A DNA stretch of 64,000 bases from Mesorhizobium sp. WSM4306 (lineage in GTDB: Bacteria > Pseudomonadota > Alphaproteobacteria > Rhizobiales > Rhizobiaceae). Positions 36,661 to 45,367 of this stretch are shown here, piece by piece. The stretch covers positions 62,001-126,000 of the forward strand of contig NZ_VFTC01000009.1 of the NCBI RefSeq assembly GCF_007003975.1. Reading direction: 5' to 3'. Both the position numbers and the translations under genes were made by a program. Below the pieces are notes generated by a model. The model was given only the letters and a program-made list of their open reading frames with translations, was not told the origin of the DNA and ran no database searches. Numbering within the stretch: position 1 is the stretch's first letter; every line of letters starts with the position of its first letter.

Positions 36661-38082
36661 ATGAATATTCCTTCCACCTTGAAGACAGTGGCGCGCTCCG
36701 CGCTGCTGGGCTCGTTCGCGCTCGGAGCATTGGGCACGGTTGCTGCCTTGGCGCAGGAAGCGGCACCCGCCGTCGCCTTGGCAGCGCCGGCCTTTACCGT
36801 CGACAAGGGCGACACCACGTGGATGATGATCTCCACCGTGCTGGTGCTGTTGATGACCATTCCCGGCCTTGCGCTTTTCTACGGCGGCCTGGTTCGCACC
36901 AAGAACATGCTGTCGGTGCTGATGCAGGTCTTCACCATCACCAGCGTGGTCATGATCATCTGGGTTTTCTACGGCTACAGCCTCGCTTTCACTCCGGGCA
37001 ACGCCTTCGTCGGCGGCCTCTCCAAGATGTTTCTCTCCGGTGTCAATGTGTCGACGCTGTCGGAAACCTTCAGCAAGGGCGTCGCCATTCCTGAACTGGT
37101 GTTCGTCGTCTTCCAGATGACTTTCGCCTGCATCACGCCGGCCCTGATCGTTGGCGCCTTCGCCGAACGCGTCAAATTCTCCGCCTTGATCCTTTTCGTT
37201 ATCCTCTGGGTGACGGTCATCTACTTCCCGATCGCGCACATGGTCTGGTTCTGGGGGGGGCCGAGCGCCTATGCCGACCCGTCCGGCCTGATCTTCAGCT
37301 TCGGCGCCATCGATTTCGCCGGCGGCACGGTCGTTCACATCAATGCGGGCATTGCCGGCCTCGTCGGCGCGCTGATGATCGGCAAGCGCATCGGCTACAA
37401 GAAGGACATCATGGCGCCGCACTCGATGACGCTGACCATGGTCGGCGCCTCGCTGCTGTGGGTCGGCTGGTTCGGCTTCAACGCCGGTTCGAACCTCGAA
37501 GCGAACGCCTATGCGGTGCTGGCCATGATCAACACCTTCGTCGCCACGGCGGCGGCGGCAGTGACCTGGATCGTGCTTGAATCGCTGCTGCGCGGCAAAG
37601 CCTCCATGCTCGGCGCTGTTTCGGGCGCGGTCACCGGCCTCGTTGCGGTCACGCCGGCGGCCGGTTATGCCGGCCCGATGGGCGCCATCGTGCTTGGCAT
37701 CGTCGCCACCTTCGTCTGCTACTTCTTCGTCTCGGTGGTGAAGAACACGTTCGACTATGACGACAGCCTCGATGTCTTCGGTGTCCATTGCATCGGCGGC
37801 ATCATCGGTGCGCTCGGCACAGGCATACTGGTCAATCCCGCCCTCGGCGGCGCCGGCATCGTCGATTATTCGACCGCCGACTTGGCCGCCGGCTATGCCG
37901 GCACGGCCACACAGCTTCTGGCGCAAGGCAAGGGCGTCCTGGTGACCCTGCTGTGGTCGGGCATCGGCAGCGCCATCCTCTACAAGATCGTCGACCTGAT
38001 CATCGGTCTGCGGCCGACGGCCGACGCCGAGCGCGAAGGCCTCGACCTGACCGCGCATGGCGAAGCAGCCTATCACTCGTAA
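36661..38082 (+). CDS. amtB: Ammonium transporter
   Basis: A 473-aa inner-membrane ammonium channel. A signal-like N-terminal segment (to about residue 26, AALAQE) is followed by eleven hydrophobic helices. Family marks: DTTWMMISTVLVLLM (core), GLALFYGGLVRTKN with the Phe gate, the HMVW region and the pore His of FAGGTVVHINAGIAGLVGA, and DVFGVHCIGGIIGALGTG with the second His. ATG 36661 has GGAGAG; ATG 36649 is possible. A run of eight G at 37253-37260 lies inside the gene. Confidence 0.95.
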   Translation: MNIPSTLKTVARSALLGSFALGALGTVAALAQEAAPAVALAAPAFTVDKGDTTWMMISTVLVLLMTIPGLALFYGGLVRTKNMLSVLMQVFTITSVVMIIWVFYGYSLAFTPGNAFVGGLSKMFLSGVNVSTLSETFSKGVAIPELVFVVFQMTFACITPALIVGAFAERVKFSALILFVILWVTVIYFPIAHMVWFWGGPSAYADPSGLIFSFGAIDFAGGTVVHINAGIAGLVGALMIGKRIGYKKDIMAPHSMTLTMVGASLLWVGWFGFNAGSNLEANAYAVLAMINTFVATAAAAVTWIVLESLLRGKASMLGAVSGAVTGLVAVTPAAGYAGPMGAIVLGIVATFVCYFFVSVVKNTFDYDDSLDVFGVHCIGGIIGALGTGILVNPALGGAGIVDYSTADLAAGYAGTATQLLAQGKGVLVTLLWSGIGSAILYKIVDLIIGLRPTADAEREGLDLTAHGEAAYHS

Positions 38083-38158
38083 GCCTTCCGGGGGCGGCCT
38101 CGGCTGCCCCCGCATTCTCCCATCCCGTCGTGACGCTCCCGAAAAGGGCTCACGCTTT

Positions 38159-38189
38159 GAGGCCCGGGTCATTCCGGGCCTCTTTTTTT
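38159..38189 (+). terminator. Rho-independent terminator of glnK-amtB
   Basis: Perfect 9-bp stem (GAGGCCCGG / CCGGGCCTC), six-base loop, then seven T. It lies 76 bp after the amtB stop. Confidence 0.93.
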
Positions 38190-38231
38190 GGCAAAGCATT
38201 CCGGCTGGCCAGGGCTCGCCATTGTCGTCCG

Positions 38232-38251
38232 CATCCCCCGCGCGGGGGATG
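38232..38251. repeat. Perfect 20-bp palindrome
   Basis: CATCCCCCGC followed directly by its complement GCGGGGGATG, between the amtB terminator and the first small peptide gene. No T run follows, so it is not an obvious terminator; it could be a cruciform or protein site. Confidence 0.55.
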
Positions 38252-38309
38252 AAAGTGCCCGATGGGTGTGGCATCCAGACCCGCGACTTTGTCCGAACAG
38301 GAAGCACGC

Positions 38310-38396
38310 ATGAAAAAAATCTACGAAAAGCCGACGCTCACAAAGCGCGAGAAACTGTCCCGCGTCATCGCCATGGCGTCGGTGCCGATAGAGTGA
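38310..38396 (+). CDS. RiPP-precursor-like peptide 1 (28 aa)
   Basis: A 28-aa micro-gene, too short for usual gene finders. It opens [19 protein letters not shown] and ends IAMASVPIE. The Y-x-x-P-x-L motif (residues 5-10) is the leader element that lasso-peptide recognition domains bind in proteobacteria. An AGGAAG site sits 6 bases before the ATG. The next peptide gene, 129 bp on, shares 18 of the first 19 residues while the tails differ, which is the leader/core pattern of a RiPP. No cyclase, protease or recognition-domain gene is in the window, and the tail here is short and lacks a leading Gly, so it may be an orphan or degenerate precursor. Confidence 0.65.
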   Translation: MKKIYEKPTLTKREKLSRVIAMASVPIE

Positions 38397-38524
38397 CCTT
38401 CGACTCGCGCCTCTCGGAACGGGCGCAGAAGCTGCAGATTGATTGTTATTACAGCTCTCCCCATGCGGGAGATCGAAGCGCGGGGGCAGGTCGCCGAGTA
38501 CTCGCTCCAAGAGGAAGACTCACC

Positions 38525-38614
38525 ATGAAAAAAGCCTATGAGAAGCCGACGCTGACAAAGCGCGAAAAACTGTCCCGTGTCACCGCTGGCATCCCTTTGT
38601 CGCAGCAGGCATGA
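38525..38614 (+). CDS. RiPP-precursor-like peptide 2 (29 aa)
   Basis: A 29-aa micro-gene parallel to the preceding one: [19 protein letters not shown] then [10 protein letters not shown]. In the first 19 codons the pair differs at six codons, five of them synonymous (codons 5, 6, 10, 14, 18), which argues for selection on the peptide. Thr 20 and Gly 22 sit where a lasso leader would end (Thr at -2) and the core begin, but a core of eight residues without an Asp/Glu at position 7-9 could not form a lasso ring. AGAGGAAG ribosome site upstream, as in copy 1. Lies 112 bp before ftsK. Confidence 0.7.
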   Translation: MKKAYEKPTLTKREKLSRVTAGIPLSQQA

Positions 38615-38667
38615 GTCGAGACGGCTGTGGCGCGCTCTGTGCAAGATCGTCGCCCACGGCCTTATAG

Positions 38668-38682
38668 TTAATGCGGCCTTAA
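38668..38682 (+). promoter_or_regulatory. CtrA-type site upstream of ftsK
   Basis: A perfect TTAA-N7-TTAA (TTAATGCGGCCTTAA) lies 45 bp before the longer ftsK start and 81 bp before the shorter one. This is the full CtrA recognition pattern known from Caulobacter and shared by rhizobia. That it controls ftsK is inference from position. Confidence 0.7.
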
Positions 38683-38726
38683 CCTTCCCCCCGATAGTCT
38701 GGCGTTCGAATCTGCCGGAGTGCGTC

Positions 38727-41429
38727 ATGCGCCCGGCCAGGCAAAAGCAGACGGGGAAGAGCATGCGTTCAGGGGCTTCAGCACCGCTCGCGCTGACCGA
38801 TACGGGGCACGGCATCCAGGCATTCGCGCGGCGCCAGGTCGGGCGGCTTGTGGGCGCTGGCCTGTTTGTGGTGGTCGCCTTTGGGGTCGCGGCGTTGGCC
38901 ACCTGGAACGTCGCCGACCCGAGCTTCTCGCACGCCACCGACAACATCGTCACCAACGCCATGGGCTATGCGGGCGCGGTGTTCTCCGACCTCGCCATGC
39001 AGTTCTTCGGCCTTGCCGCGGTCGCCGCGCTGGTGCCGGCGGTGATCTGGGGCTTCCTCCTGTTTTCGGCGCGTGGCGTCGACAGGCTGCCGAAGCGCGG
39101 CCTCGCCTGGTTCGGCTTCGCGCTCAATGCAGCGGCGATGGCCGGCTGCGTGGTGCCGCCCAAGACCTGGCCGCTGCCGACCGGCCTCGGCGGCGTGTTC
39201 GGCGACATGGTGCTCAACGTCCCGGGCCTGCTCATTGGCGGCTACCCGACCGGCCTCGTTGCCAGCATCATTGCCATGGTGCTCATTGCGCCGGCGCTGT
39301 GGCTGTTTGCCTATGGCTCGGCACTGATTGCGCGCAAGAACGGCTTTGCCGTCATGGAGCGCACTGCCGAGCCCGATCCCCGTGAGGACGACCTGCTCTT
39401 CGACGAAGACGAGGATGAGGGCGATGAAGGCATATTGGCGCTCGGCGCAATCACGCACTGGTGGCTCTCCTTCCGCGCGTGGATGCACCGCCGGGCTGTG
39501 CGCCGCCAGCAGGAGCGCGACGAGTACGAACCGGAGATGGAGCAGCGCTCCACCGCATGGCGCCGTGCCGCTGAACGGGTCGAATCGGCCGAGTTCGCCG
39601 AAGCGCGGATGAGCCCGGATGGGCGCGCCCGCGTCGAGCCGGAATTCTTCGCAGCCATGGTCAATGATCGCAGCGTTTCCGTCGATCCGGACGATGACGA
39701 CGTTCTCGATGCCGGGTTCGACAATGGTGACGAAGAGGTCGATCTCGACGACGAGCCGGTCCAGCGCCGTGCCTCGCCGAATGCCAAGGTGCAGAACTTC
39801 CGCTCCGATGCTGCGACCCGTGTTGCAGCACCTGCGCCGCGTCCCGCCCCTGGCGCCCGCGTCCAGCGCGAGGCGCAGACCTCGCTGATCGGCTCGGAAA
39901 CGTTCGAAATGCCGTCGCTGCATTTCCTGTCGGAACCGAAGAATGTGGTGCGCGACGCCAGCCTGTCCAAGGACGCGCTGGAGCAGAATGCGCGCCTGCT
40001 CGAAGGGGTGCTGGAAGATTTCGGCGTCAAGGGCGAGATCATCGCCGTCCGGCCCGGCCCGGTGGTCACGCTCTATGAGCTGGAACCGGCGCCCGGCATC
40101 AAGTCGTCGCGCGTCATCGGCCTGTCCGACGACATCGCGCGTTCGATGAGCGCCATCGCCTGCCGCGTCGCCGTGGTGCCCGGCCGCAACGCTATCGGCA
40201 TCGAACTGCCGAATGCCAAGCGCGAGACCGTCTATCTCAGGGAGATCATGGCCAGCCGCGATTTCGAAACGACCAAGGCCAAGCTGGCGCTGGCGCTGGG
40301 CAAGACCATCAATGGCGAGGCGGTCATCGTCGACATCGCCAAGATGCCGCACGTGCTGGTCGCCGGCACCACCGGCTCCGGCAAGTCGGTCGCCATCAAC
40401 ACCATGATCCTGTCGCTGCTCTACCGGCTGACGCCGCAGGACTGCCGGCTGATCATGATCGATCCGAAGATGCTCGAACTCTCGGTTTATGACGGCATCC
40501 CGCACCTTTTGACGCCGGTCGTCACCGACCCGAAGAAGGCGGTGGTGGCGCTGAAATGGACCGTGCGCGAGATGGAAGACCGCTACCGCAAGATGTCCAA
40601 GGTCGGCGTGCGCAACATCGACGGCTTCAACGCCCGCGTGCAACTGGCCGAGAAGAAGGGCGAAAAAATCTCGCGCACCGTGCAGACCGGCTTCGACCGC
40701 CAGACCGGCGAGGCGATCTACGAAACCGAGAATCTCGATCTCGAGCCGATGCCCTATATCGTCGTCATCATCGACGAGATGGCCGATTTGATGATGGTCG
40801 CCGGCAAGGACATCGAAGGCGCGGTGCAGCGCCTGGCGCAGATGGCGCGCGCCGCCGGCATCCATGTCATCATGGCAACCCAGCGCCCGTCCGTCGACGT
40901 CATCACCGGCACCATCAAGGCCAATTTCCCGACCCGCATCTCCTTCCAGGTGACGTCGAAGATTGACAGCCGCACCATTCTGGGCGAGCAGGGCGCCGAG
41001 CAGCTGCTGGGCATGGGCGACATGCTCTACATGGCCGGCGGCGGCCGCATCCAGCGCGTGCACGGCCCGTTCGTTTCCGACGACGAGGTCGAGAGGATCG
41101 TCGCGCATCTGAAGCTGCAGGGCGTGCCCGAATATCTCGACGCCATCACCGAGGATGACGGCGAGGATGAAGACGACGAGCCGTCAGGCAAGGGCGGTGG
41201 TGGCGGTGGCGGCAATTTCGAGGATTCCGACGATCCTTACGACCAAGCGGTCGCCGTGGTGCTGCGCGACGGCAAGGCCTCGACCAGCTATATCCAGCGC
41301 CGGCTCGGCATCGGCTACAACCGCGCCGCCTCGATCATCGAAAAGATGGAGAAGGAAGGCATTGTCGGCCCGGCCAACCATGCCGGCAAACGCGAGATCC
41401 TGGTGCCGACGGAGGACGACAAATTCTGA
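38727..41429 (+). CDS. ftsK: DNA translocase FtsK
   Basis: A 900-aa septal DNA pump that clears and resolves the chromosome terminus at division. The N-terminal quarter has four hydrophobic helices (about residues 40-210), then an acidic, low-complexity linker, then the motor: Walker A GTTGSGKS near residue 546 and Walker [13 protein letters not shown] near 680. The C-terminal gamma winged helix ([30 protein letters not shown], core [14 protein letters not shown]) reads KOPS. ATG 38727 and ATG 38763 both have ribosome sites (GGAG, GGGGAAG). A CtrA-type site precedes it. Confidence 0.95.
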   Translation: MRPARQKQTGKSMRSGASAPLALTDTGHGIQAFARRQVGRLVGAGLFVVVAFGVAALATWNVADPSFSHATDNIVTNAMGYAGAVFSDLAMQFFGLAAVAALVPAVIWGFLLFSARGVDRLPKRGLAWFGFALNAAAMAGCVVPPKTWPLPTGLGGVFGDMVLNVPGLLIGGYPTGLVASIIAMVLIAPALWLFAYGSALIARKNGFAVMERTAEPDPREDDLLFDEDEDEGDEGILALGAITHWWLSFRAWMHRRAVRRQQERDEYEPEMEQRSTAWRRAAERVESAEFAEARMSPDGRARVEPEFFAAMVNDRSVSVDPDDDDVLDAGFDNGDEEVDLDDEPVQRRASPNAKVQNFRSDAATRVAAPAPRPAPGARVQREAQTSLIGSETFEMPSLHFLSEPKNVVRDASLSKDALEQNARLLEGVLEDFGVKGEIIAVRPGPVVTLYELEPAPGIKSSRVIGLSDDIARSMSAIACRVAVVPGRNAIGIELPNAKRETVYLREIMASRDFETTKAKLALALGKTINGEAVIVDIAKMPHVLVAGTTGSGKSVAINTMILSLLYRLTPQDCRLIMIDPKMLELSVYDGIPHLLTPVVTDPKKAVVALKWTVREMEDRYRKMSKVGVRNIDGFNARVQLAEKKGEKISRTVQTGFDRQTGEAIYETENLDLEPMPYIVVIIDEMADLMMVAGKDIEGAVQRLAQMARAAGIHVIMATQRPSVDVITGTIKANFPTRISFQVTSKIDSRTILGEQGAEQLLGMGDMLYMAGGGRIQRVHGPFVSDDEVERIVAHLKLQGVPEYLDAITEDDGEDEDDEPSGKGGGGGGGNFEDSDDPYDQAVAVVLRDGKASTSYIQRRLGIGYNRAASIIEKMEKEGIVGPANHAGKREILVPTEDDKF

Positions 41430-41580
41430 TCAGCTGATACGACCGGGCCAAGCCCTCGGGGGGCAACCTTGAACCTTTTGGTGCGTTACAGCGACCGAGC
41501 GCTGTCCGGTCCGCCAAACTTAAGTCTAACTGGGGGTCCACGGACTGCAACGAGACATACACCACACGAGAGTGACCGGC

Positions 41581-42258
41581 ATGAAAAACGACCTCAGCGA
41601 TTTCGCTCCAAACCGCCGCCAGTTGCTAGGCCTCGGCCTGGTTCTTGCCGGCGCCGCGGCTGTCAATGTCATGCCGGGGTTCCAGCTCCTGGCCTCGGCG
41701 CAAGCCGCGGTGCCGCCAGCGGCGCAGAAGATCGCCGACCACTTCTCCTCGGTCAAATCGATGAGCGGCGAGTTCGTGCAGTTCGGGCCCAACAACCAGC
41801 AGACCGGCGGCAAGTTCTTCCTCGAGCGGCCGGGCAAGATCCGCTTCAACTATGAAGGCAAGTCGAATTTCCGGGTGATCTCCGACGGCAAGTCGGTGGT
41901 CATCCTCAACAAGCGGCTGAACACGTCCGATCTCTATCCGCTGTCGAAGACGCCGCTGAAGCTGTTGCTCGACAACCGGATCGACCTCTCCGGTGGCCGC
42001 GTCAAATCGATCAAGGAAGAGAGCGACCTCACCACCATCCAGCTCGCCGACAAGTCGGTGTTCGGCAATTCGAAGATCACCATGATGTTCGATCCGAAAT
42101 CCTATGATCTGCGCCAGTGGACCATCACCGACGCGCAGGGCAAGGACACGACCGTGATGATCTACAACACCAAGGAAGGCGTCAGCTTCCCGCCGGACAC
42201 GTTCGCCATCGATTATAAGGCGAACCGCGAGGTCAACACCAACGGCGCCAACCGCTAA
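41581..42258 (+). CDS. lolA: Outer-membrane lipoprotein carrier protein
   Basis: A 225-aa periplasmic chaperone that moves lipoproteins from LolCDE to the outer membrane. LolA features are KIADHFSSVKSMSGEFVQ, GGKFFLERPGKIRFNYE and the strands to FPPDTFAIDY. The N terminus NRRQLLGLGLVLAGAAAV carries a twin arginine, so export may run by Tat rather than Sec, which is unusual for LolA. 151 bp after ftsK. ATG 41581; a GTG at 41572 is in frame. Confidence 0.88.
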   Translation: MKNDLSDFAPNRRQLLGLGLVLAGAAAVNVMPGFQLLASAQAAVPPAAQKIADHFSSVKSMSGEFVQFGPNNQQTGGKFFLERPGKIRFNYEGKSNFRVISDGKSVVILNKRLNTSDLYPLSKTPLKLLLDNRIDLSGGRVKSIKEESDLTTIQLADKSVFGNSKITMMFDPKSYDLRQWTITDAQGKDTTVMIYNTKEGVSFPPDTFAIDYKANREVNTNGANR

Positions 42259-42413
42259 TTTCTGGTGCCCTGAGGACGCCGGGGTTCACAATCGGCACCC
42301 GGCTTGTCTTTGCACCGTCCGGCTGGCAGTAGTTTCCGGAATTGACCCTTCAAACAAGGTCCCGTCAGAACCATCCGGTCCTGGCGGCCTTGCGCCCGTC
42401 CGGACCCCGCCGC

Positions 42414-43220
42414 ATGCCCTTTACCGTTGCCACCTGGAATATCAACTCCGTGCGTTTGCGCATGCCGATCGTGGAGAGGCTGCTCAACGAGTATGTTCCA
42501 GATGTGCTTTGCCTGCAGGAGACGAAAGTTCCCGACGAGCTGTTTCCGGAAAAAGCCTTCCGCAAGCTCGGCTACGAGCACATCGCCTTCCACGGCCAGA
42601 AGGGCTATCACGGCGTGGCCACGGTGGCGCGGCGGCCGATCGAGATTGTCGAAAAGCGGCGCTTCTGCGAGATCGACGACAGTCGGCATTTGTCGGTCAA
42701 GGTACAAGCCGGCGGCAAGGCGATCCTGATCCACAATTTCTATGTGCCGGCCGGCGGCGACGAGCCCGATCCCGAGATCAACCGGAAATTCCGCCACAAG
42801 CTGGATTTCGTCGCCGAGATGAACGCCATCCGCGCGGCGCACGATGAGGTGTCAGCCTCGATCCTGGTCGGCGACCTCAACATCGCGCCGCTGGAGCACG
42901 ATGTCTGGTCCCACAAGCAATTGCTCAACGTCGTCAGCCACACGCCGGTCGAGACCGAAAATTTCGAGGCGATGCGCATCGCCGGCGACTGGGTGGACCT
43001 GATGCGGCTCAACGTGCCGCTTGAAGAAAAGCTATATACCTGGTGGAGCTATCGCGCGCAGGACTGGGAAGCGTCCGACCGCGGCCGCCGGCTCGACCAT
43101 GTCTGGTCGTCGCCGAACCTGGTGTCCAGTTTTGCCGGCTACGAAATCCTGCGCGGGGCACGCGGCTGGGACCGGCCGTCGGACCATGTACCGGTGATTG
43201 CACGGTTCGATCTGGAGTAG
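42414..43220 (+). CDS. xthA: Exodeoxyribonuclease III / AP endonuclease
   Basis: A 268-aa endonuclease-exonuclease-phosphatase enzyme of base-excision repair. Seen: the metal-binding Asn of TWNINSVR, Glu of LCLQETKV, catalytic NFYVPAGGDEPD, GDLNIAPLEHDVW, RRLDHVWSS and the terminal SDHVPVIARF His. Standard length. Open frame upstream to 42342, but ATG 42414 gives the normal N terminus (MPFTVATWN). Its end faces the cNMP-binding gene. Confidence 0.95.
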   Translation: MPFTVATWNINSVRLRMPIVERLLNEYVPDVLCLQETKVPDELFPEKAFRKLGYEHIAFHGQKGYHGVATVARRPIEIVEKRRFCEIDDSRHLSVKVQAGGKAILIHNFYVPAGGDEPDPEINRKFRHKLDFVAEMNAIRAAHDEVSASILVGDLNIAPLEHDVWSHKQLLNVVSHTPVETENFEAMRIAGDWVDLMRLNVPLEEKLYTWWSYRAQDWEASDRGRRLDHVWSSPNLVSSFAGYEILRGARGWDRPSDHVPVIARFDLE

Positions 43221-43226
43221 GGACCG

Positions 43227-43682
43227 TCAGCCCCCAAACCGTGGCGCCAGTTTCTCGATGCGGGCGATCATGGCCTGGAAATCGTCGAGGATGCGCTGGT
43301 GCAGTTTCACCGCCACGTCGGGATATTCCTCGAGAATGCGACGGAACATCTTGCGGCTGAGCCGAATCACTTCCGAATCGATCTCGGCCGATGCGCTGGT
43401 CAGCCGGTTGGTGTCGGCGATCAATGCCAGTTCGCTCAGGATCGTGCCGGGGCCGGCGGTGCCGATCGGGACGCGTTCGCCATTCTGCTCGCGATAGAGC
43501 ACGATGCGGCCGCTGACCACGATATAGGCCGAATCGGCCTCGTCGTCCTCGCGGTAAAGCTTGTGGTCGGCCTGCAGATGCGTGGCTTCGGCGCCGAAGG
43601 CGAGCAGGCGCAGCTGTTCCTGCGTGAAACCCTCAAAGAGCTTCACGGCTGACAGGATGCGGATGTCGTCATCCAGCGCCAT
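43227..43682 (-). CDS. Lone cyclic-nucleotide-binding domain protein
   Basis: A 151-aa cytosolic protein that is a single cNMP-binding (Crp N-terminal) beta-roll: LFEGFTQEQLRLLAFGAE, YREDDEADSAYIVVSGRIVLY and a phosphate-binding cassette-like GPGTILSELALIADTNRLTSASAE, where SELALI replaces the usual GExALL. There is no DNA-binding domain, so it is not a Crp/Fnr regulator. Brucella carries a similar gene beside OtpR/CenR. Whether it binds cAMP or cGMP is unknown; the expected Arg of the cassette is present. Confidence 0.85.
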   Translation of the reverse strand: MALDDDIRILSAVKLFEGFTQEQLRLLAFGAEATHLQADHKLYREDDEADSAYIVVSGRIVLYREQNGERVPIGTAGPGTILSELALIADTNRLTSASAEIDSEVIRLSRKMFRRILEEYPDVAVKLHQRILDDFQAMIARIEKLAPRFGG

Positions 43683-43718
43683 CTCTAGCTGCGTCCCCGA
43701 ACGGTCAGTCCAATCCCT

Positions 43719-43834
43719 CCCTTAGAGCGCCGCGCGTCCTCCTGGTCACGCAAAGGACGCTCCAACATTTTTCAATCTGCGCAGCGTTGTTCCCAAAAAC
43801 CGAATCGATTTTCGGGCCGATGCGCGGGTCGATC
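43719..43834. repeat. Rhizobial-type interspersed repeat between cNMP gene and response regulator
   Basis: On the minus strand this reads GCGCATCGG, CCCGAAAATCGATTCGG-TTTTTGGG (a near palindrome), TGCGCAGATT, then AGCGTCCTTTGCG and GGACGCGCGGCGCTCTAAG. The order of blocks matches, from memory, a repeat spread widely in Rhizobium and Mesorhizobium genomes. It fills most of the space between the response-regulator stop and the cNMP gene's start. Confidence 0.6.
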
Positions 43835-43901
43835 CAGGCCCTCCAGCCCGATCGTACCCTGAAACAGTCCCGCCCCGACCGCCAATTGAATAATGAAATG
43901 T

Positions 43902-44585
43902 TTAAGGAACCAGCTTGTAGCCGCCGCTTTCTGTCACAAGAATTTCAGCATTGGAAGGATCGCGCTCGATCTTCTGGCGGAGCCGGTAGACGTGGGTTTC
44001 CAGCGTGTGCGTGGTGACGCCGGAATTGTAGCCCCACACTTCCTCGAGCAAGACGTCGCGCGTTACCACCTTTTGGTCGGCGCGATAGAGATATTTGATG
44101 ATCGAGGCCTCTTTCTCGGTCAGCCGCACCTTGGCGCCGCGCTGGTCGATCAGAAGCTTCTGGCTGGGCTTGAACGTATAGGGACCGACCGAGAAGGTGG
44201 CGTCCTCGCTCTGCTCGTGCTGGCGCAGTTGCGCGCGGATGCGGGCGAGCAGCACGGCGAAGCGGAACGGCTTGGTGACATAGTCGTTGGCACCGGCCTC
44301 GAGGCCCAGAATCGTGTCGGAATCGGTGTCGTGGCCGGTCAGCATGATGATCGGCGCCTTGTAGCCGCCCTTGCGCAGGATCTTCACCGCCTCGCGGCCA
44401 TCCATGTCGGGCAGGCCGACATCCATGATGAGCAGGTCGATGAGCCCACCGCGCGCAGCAGCAACACCTTTGGCGGCGGTCGCTTCCTGCAGGACGTCGA
44501 ATTCTTCGTAAAGGGCGAGTTGCTCGACGAGGGTTCCGCGCAGGTCGTCATCGTCGTCAACGATAAGAATGGTACGTGATGTCAT
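43902..44585 (-). CDS. cenR: OmpR-family response regulator, OtpR/CenR-like
   Basis: A 227-aa two-component regulator. Receiver: acidic pair DDDDD near residue 10, phospho-acceptor Asp in LLIMDVGLPD (about 55), Thr of MLTGHD and Lys of YVTKPF. A winged-helix domain follows (TEKEASIIKYLYRA, VVTRDVLLEEVWGYNSGVTTHTLETHVYRLRQKIE core LETHVYRLRQKI). No sensor kinase is adjacent. The neighbour is a lone cNMP-binding protein, as at Brucella OtpR/CenR, a regulator of envelope genes and division; the symbol rests on that resemblance. Confidence 0.8.
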   Translation of the reverse strand: MTSRTILIVDDDDDLRGTLVEQLALYEEFDVLQEATAAKGVAAARGGLIDLLIMDVGLPDMDGREAVKILRKGGYKAPIIMLTGHDTDSDTILGLEAGANDYVTKPFRFAVLLARIRAQLRQHEQSEDATFSVGPYTFKPSQKLLIDQRGAKVRLTEKEASIIKYLYRADQKVVTRDVLLEEVWGYNSGVTTHTLETHVYRLRQKIERDPSNAEILVTESGGYKLVP

Positions 44586-44670
44586 GGATCAATCCGTTGT
44601 TTTGAAAAGAATTTTCAGTTGACCGACCCCCATTTATGCGGAAGCTGACCGGCGCAACAGTCCGATCACA

Positions 44671-45267
44671 GTGATTTGTTCCGTGACACGATCATACAAG
44701 AAAAAACGCGTTCGCAATGCAGCCGGCGCAATTTTGCCTAAAGGGCTGCGGGTGCTGGTGGTACGTGCGAGGCCCGGCAACCCAAGCCAGGGGATTTTGC
44801 AGGCCGGCAGCAAGGTGTTCGCGTGCGCGCTCGGACGCGGCGGCATCTCCGCCAACAAGCGCGAGGGCGACGGCGCGACGCCGCTTGGCGAGATGCGCAT
44901 TCTATCGGGATATTTTCGGGGCGATCATTTTGCGGCGGCCCGCAAAACCCGGCTGGCGATGGCGCCGATCGGGCCCGATCTCGGCTGGTGCGAGGTGCCG
45001 GACGACCGCAACTATAACCGGCCGGTGAAAATCCCCTACGGCGCCAGCCATGAGCGGATGCGGCGCGATGATCGCCTCTATGACGCCTGCCTGGTGCTGG
45101 ACTGGAACATGGCGCCGCGGCGGCGCGGCCGCGGCAGCGCCATCTTCTTCCACCTGGCGCGCCCCGGCTTCACGCCGACGCAAGGCTGCGTGGCGGTGAC
45201 CGCGCGGACGATGGCGCGGCTATTTCCGCTGATTTCGGACCGGACGGTGGTGAGGGTGGTAAGGTAG
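44671..45267 (+). CDS. L,D-transpeptidase (YkuD family)
   Basis: A protein of about 198 aa with the YkuD catalytic block HLARPGFTPTQGCVAV (His then the nucleophile Cys in TQGC). YkuD enzymes make 3-3 cross-links in peptidoglycan or attach proteins to it. No clear signal peptide, as in some short YkuD proteins. The start is doubtful: GTG 44671 or GTG 44683, neither with a strong site. Its stop lies in the first unit of a heptamer repeat array. Confidence 0.8.
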   Translation: MICSVTRSYKKKRVRNAAGAILPKGLRVLVVRARPGNPSQGILQAGSKVFACALGRGGISANKREGDGATPLGEMRILSGYFRGDHFAAARKTRLAMAPIGPDLGWCEVPDDRNYNRPVKIPYGASHERMRRDDRLYDACLVLDWNMAPRRRGRGSAIFFHLARPGFTPTQGCVAVTARTMARLFPLISDRTVVRVVR

Positions 45268-45364
45268 GGAGTAGGGAGTAGGGAGTAGGGAGTAGGGAGT
45301 AGGGAGTAGGGCCGGGTGTCGGCGCAGCCTGGATTTTCCCTACTCCCTACTCCCTACTCCCTAT
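45264..45364. repeat. Heptamer array with its inverted complement
   Basis: Six exact GTAGGGA units plus GTAGGG run from 45264 to 45311; four complementary units (TCCCTAC three times, then TCCCTAT) run from 45337 to 45364, with 25 bp between. The first array includes the L,D-transpeptidase stop codon and the second ends 3 bp before the stop of the convergent DUF1127 gene. RNA from either strand could fold into a long G-rich hairpin, possibly a shared terminator. Confidence 0.92.
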
Positions 45365-45367
45365 TCA

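Noticed and set aside
38525..38614. A true lasso-peptide precursor
   Set aside because: Leader motif fits but the tail is only eight residues after the Gly and lacks the ring-forming Asp/Glu; kept as RiPP-like only.
38778..41108. 776-aa open frame antisense to ftsK
   Set aside because: High-GC shadow of ftsK; the product is His/Arg/Asp-rich with no recognisable domain.
45264..45364. Possible CRISPR array
   Set aside because: Units are 7 bp with no spacers and an inverted second half; a simple tandem repeat, not CRISPR.
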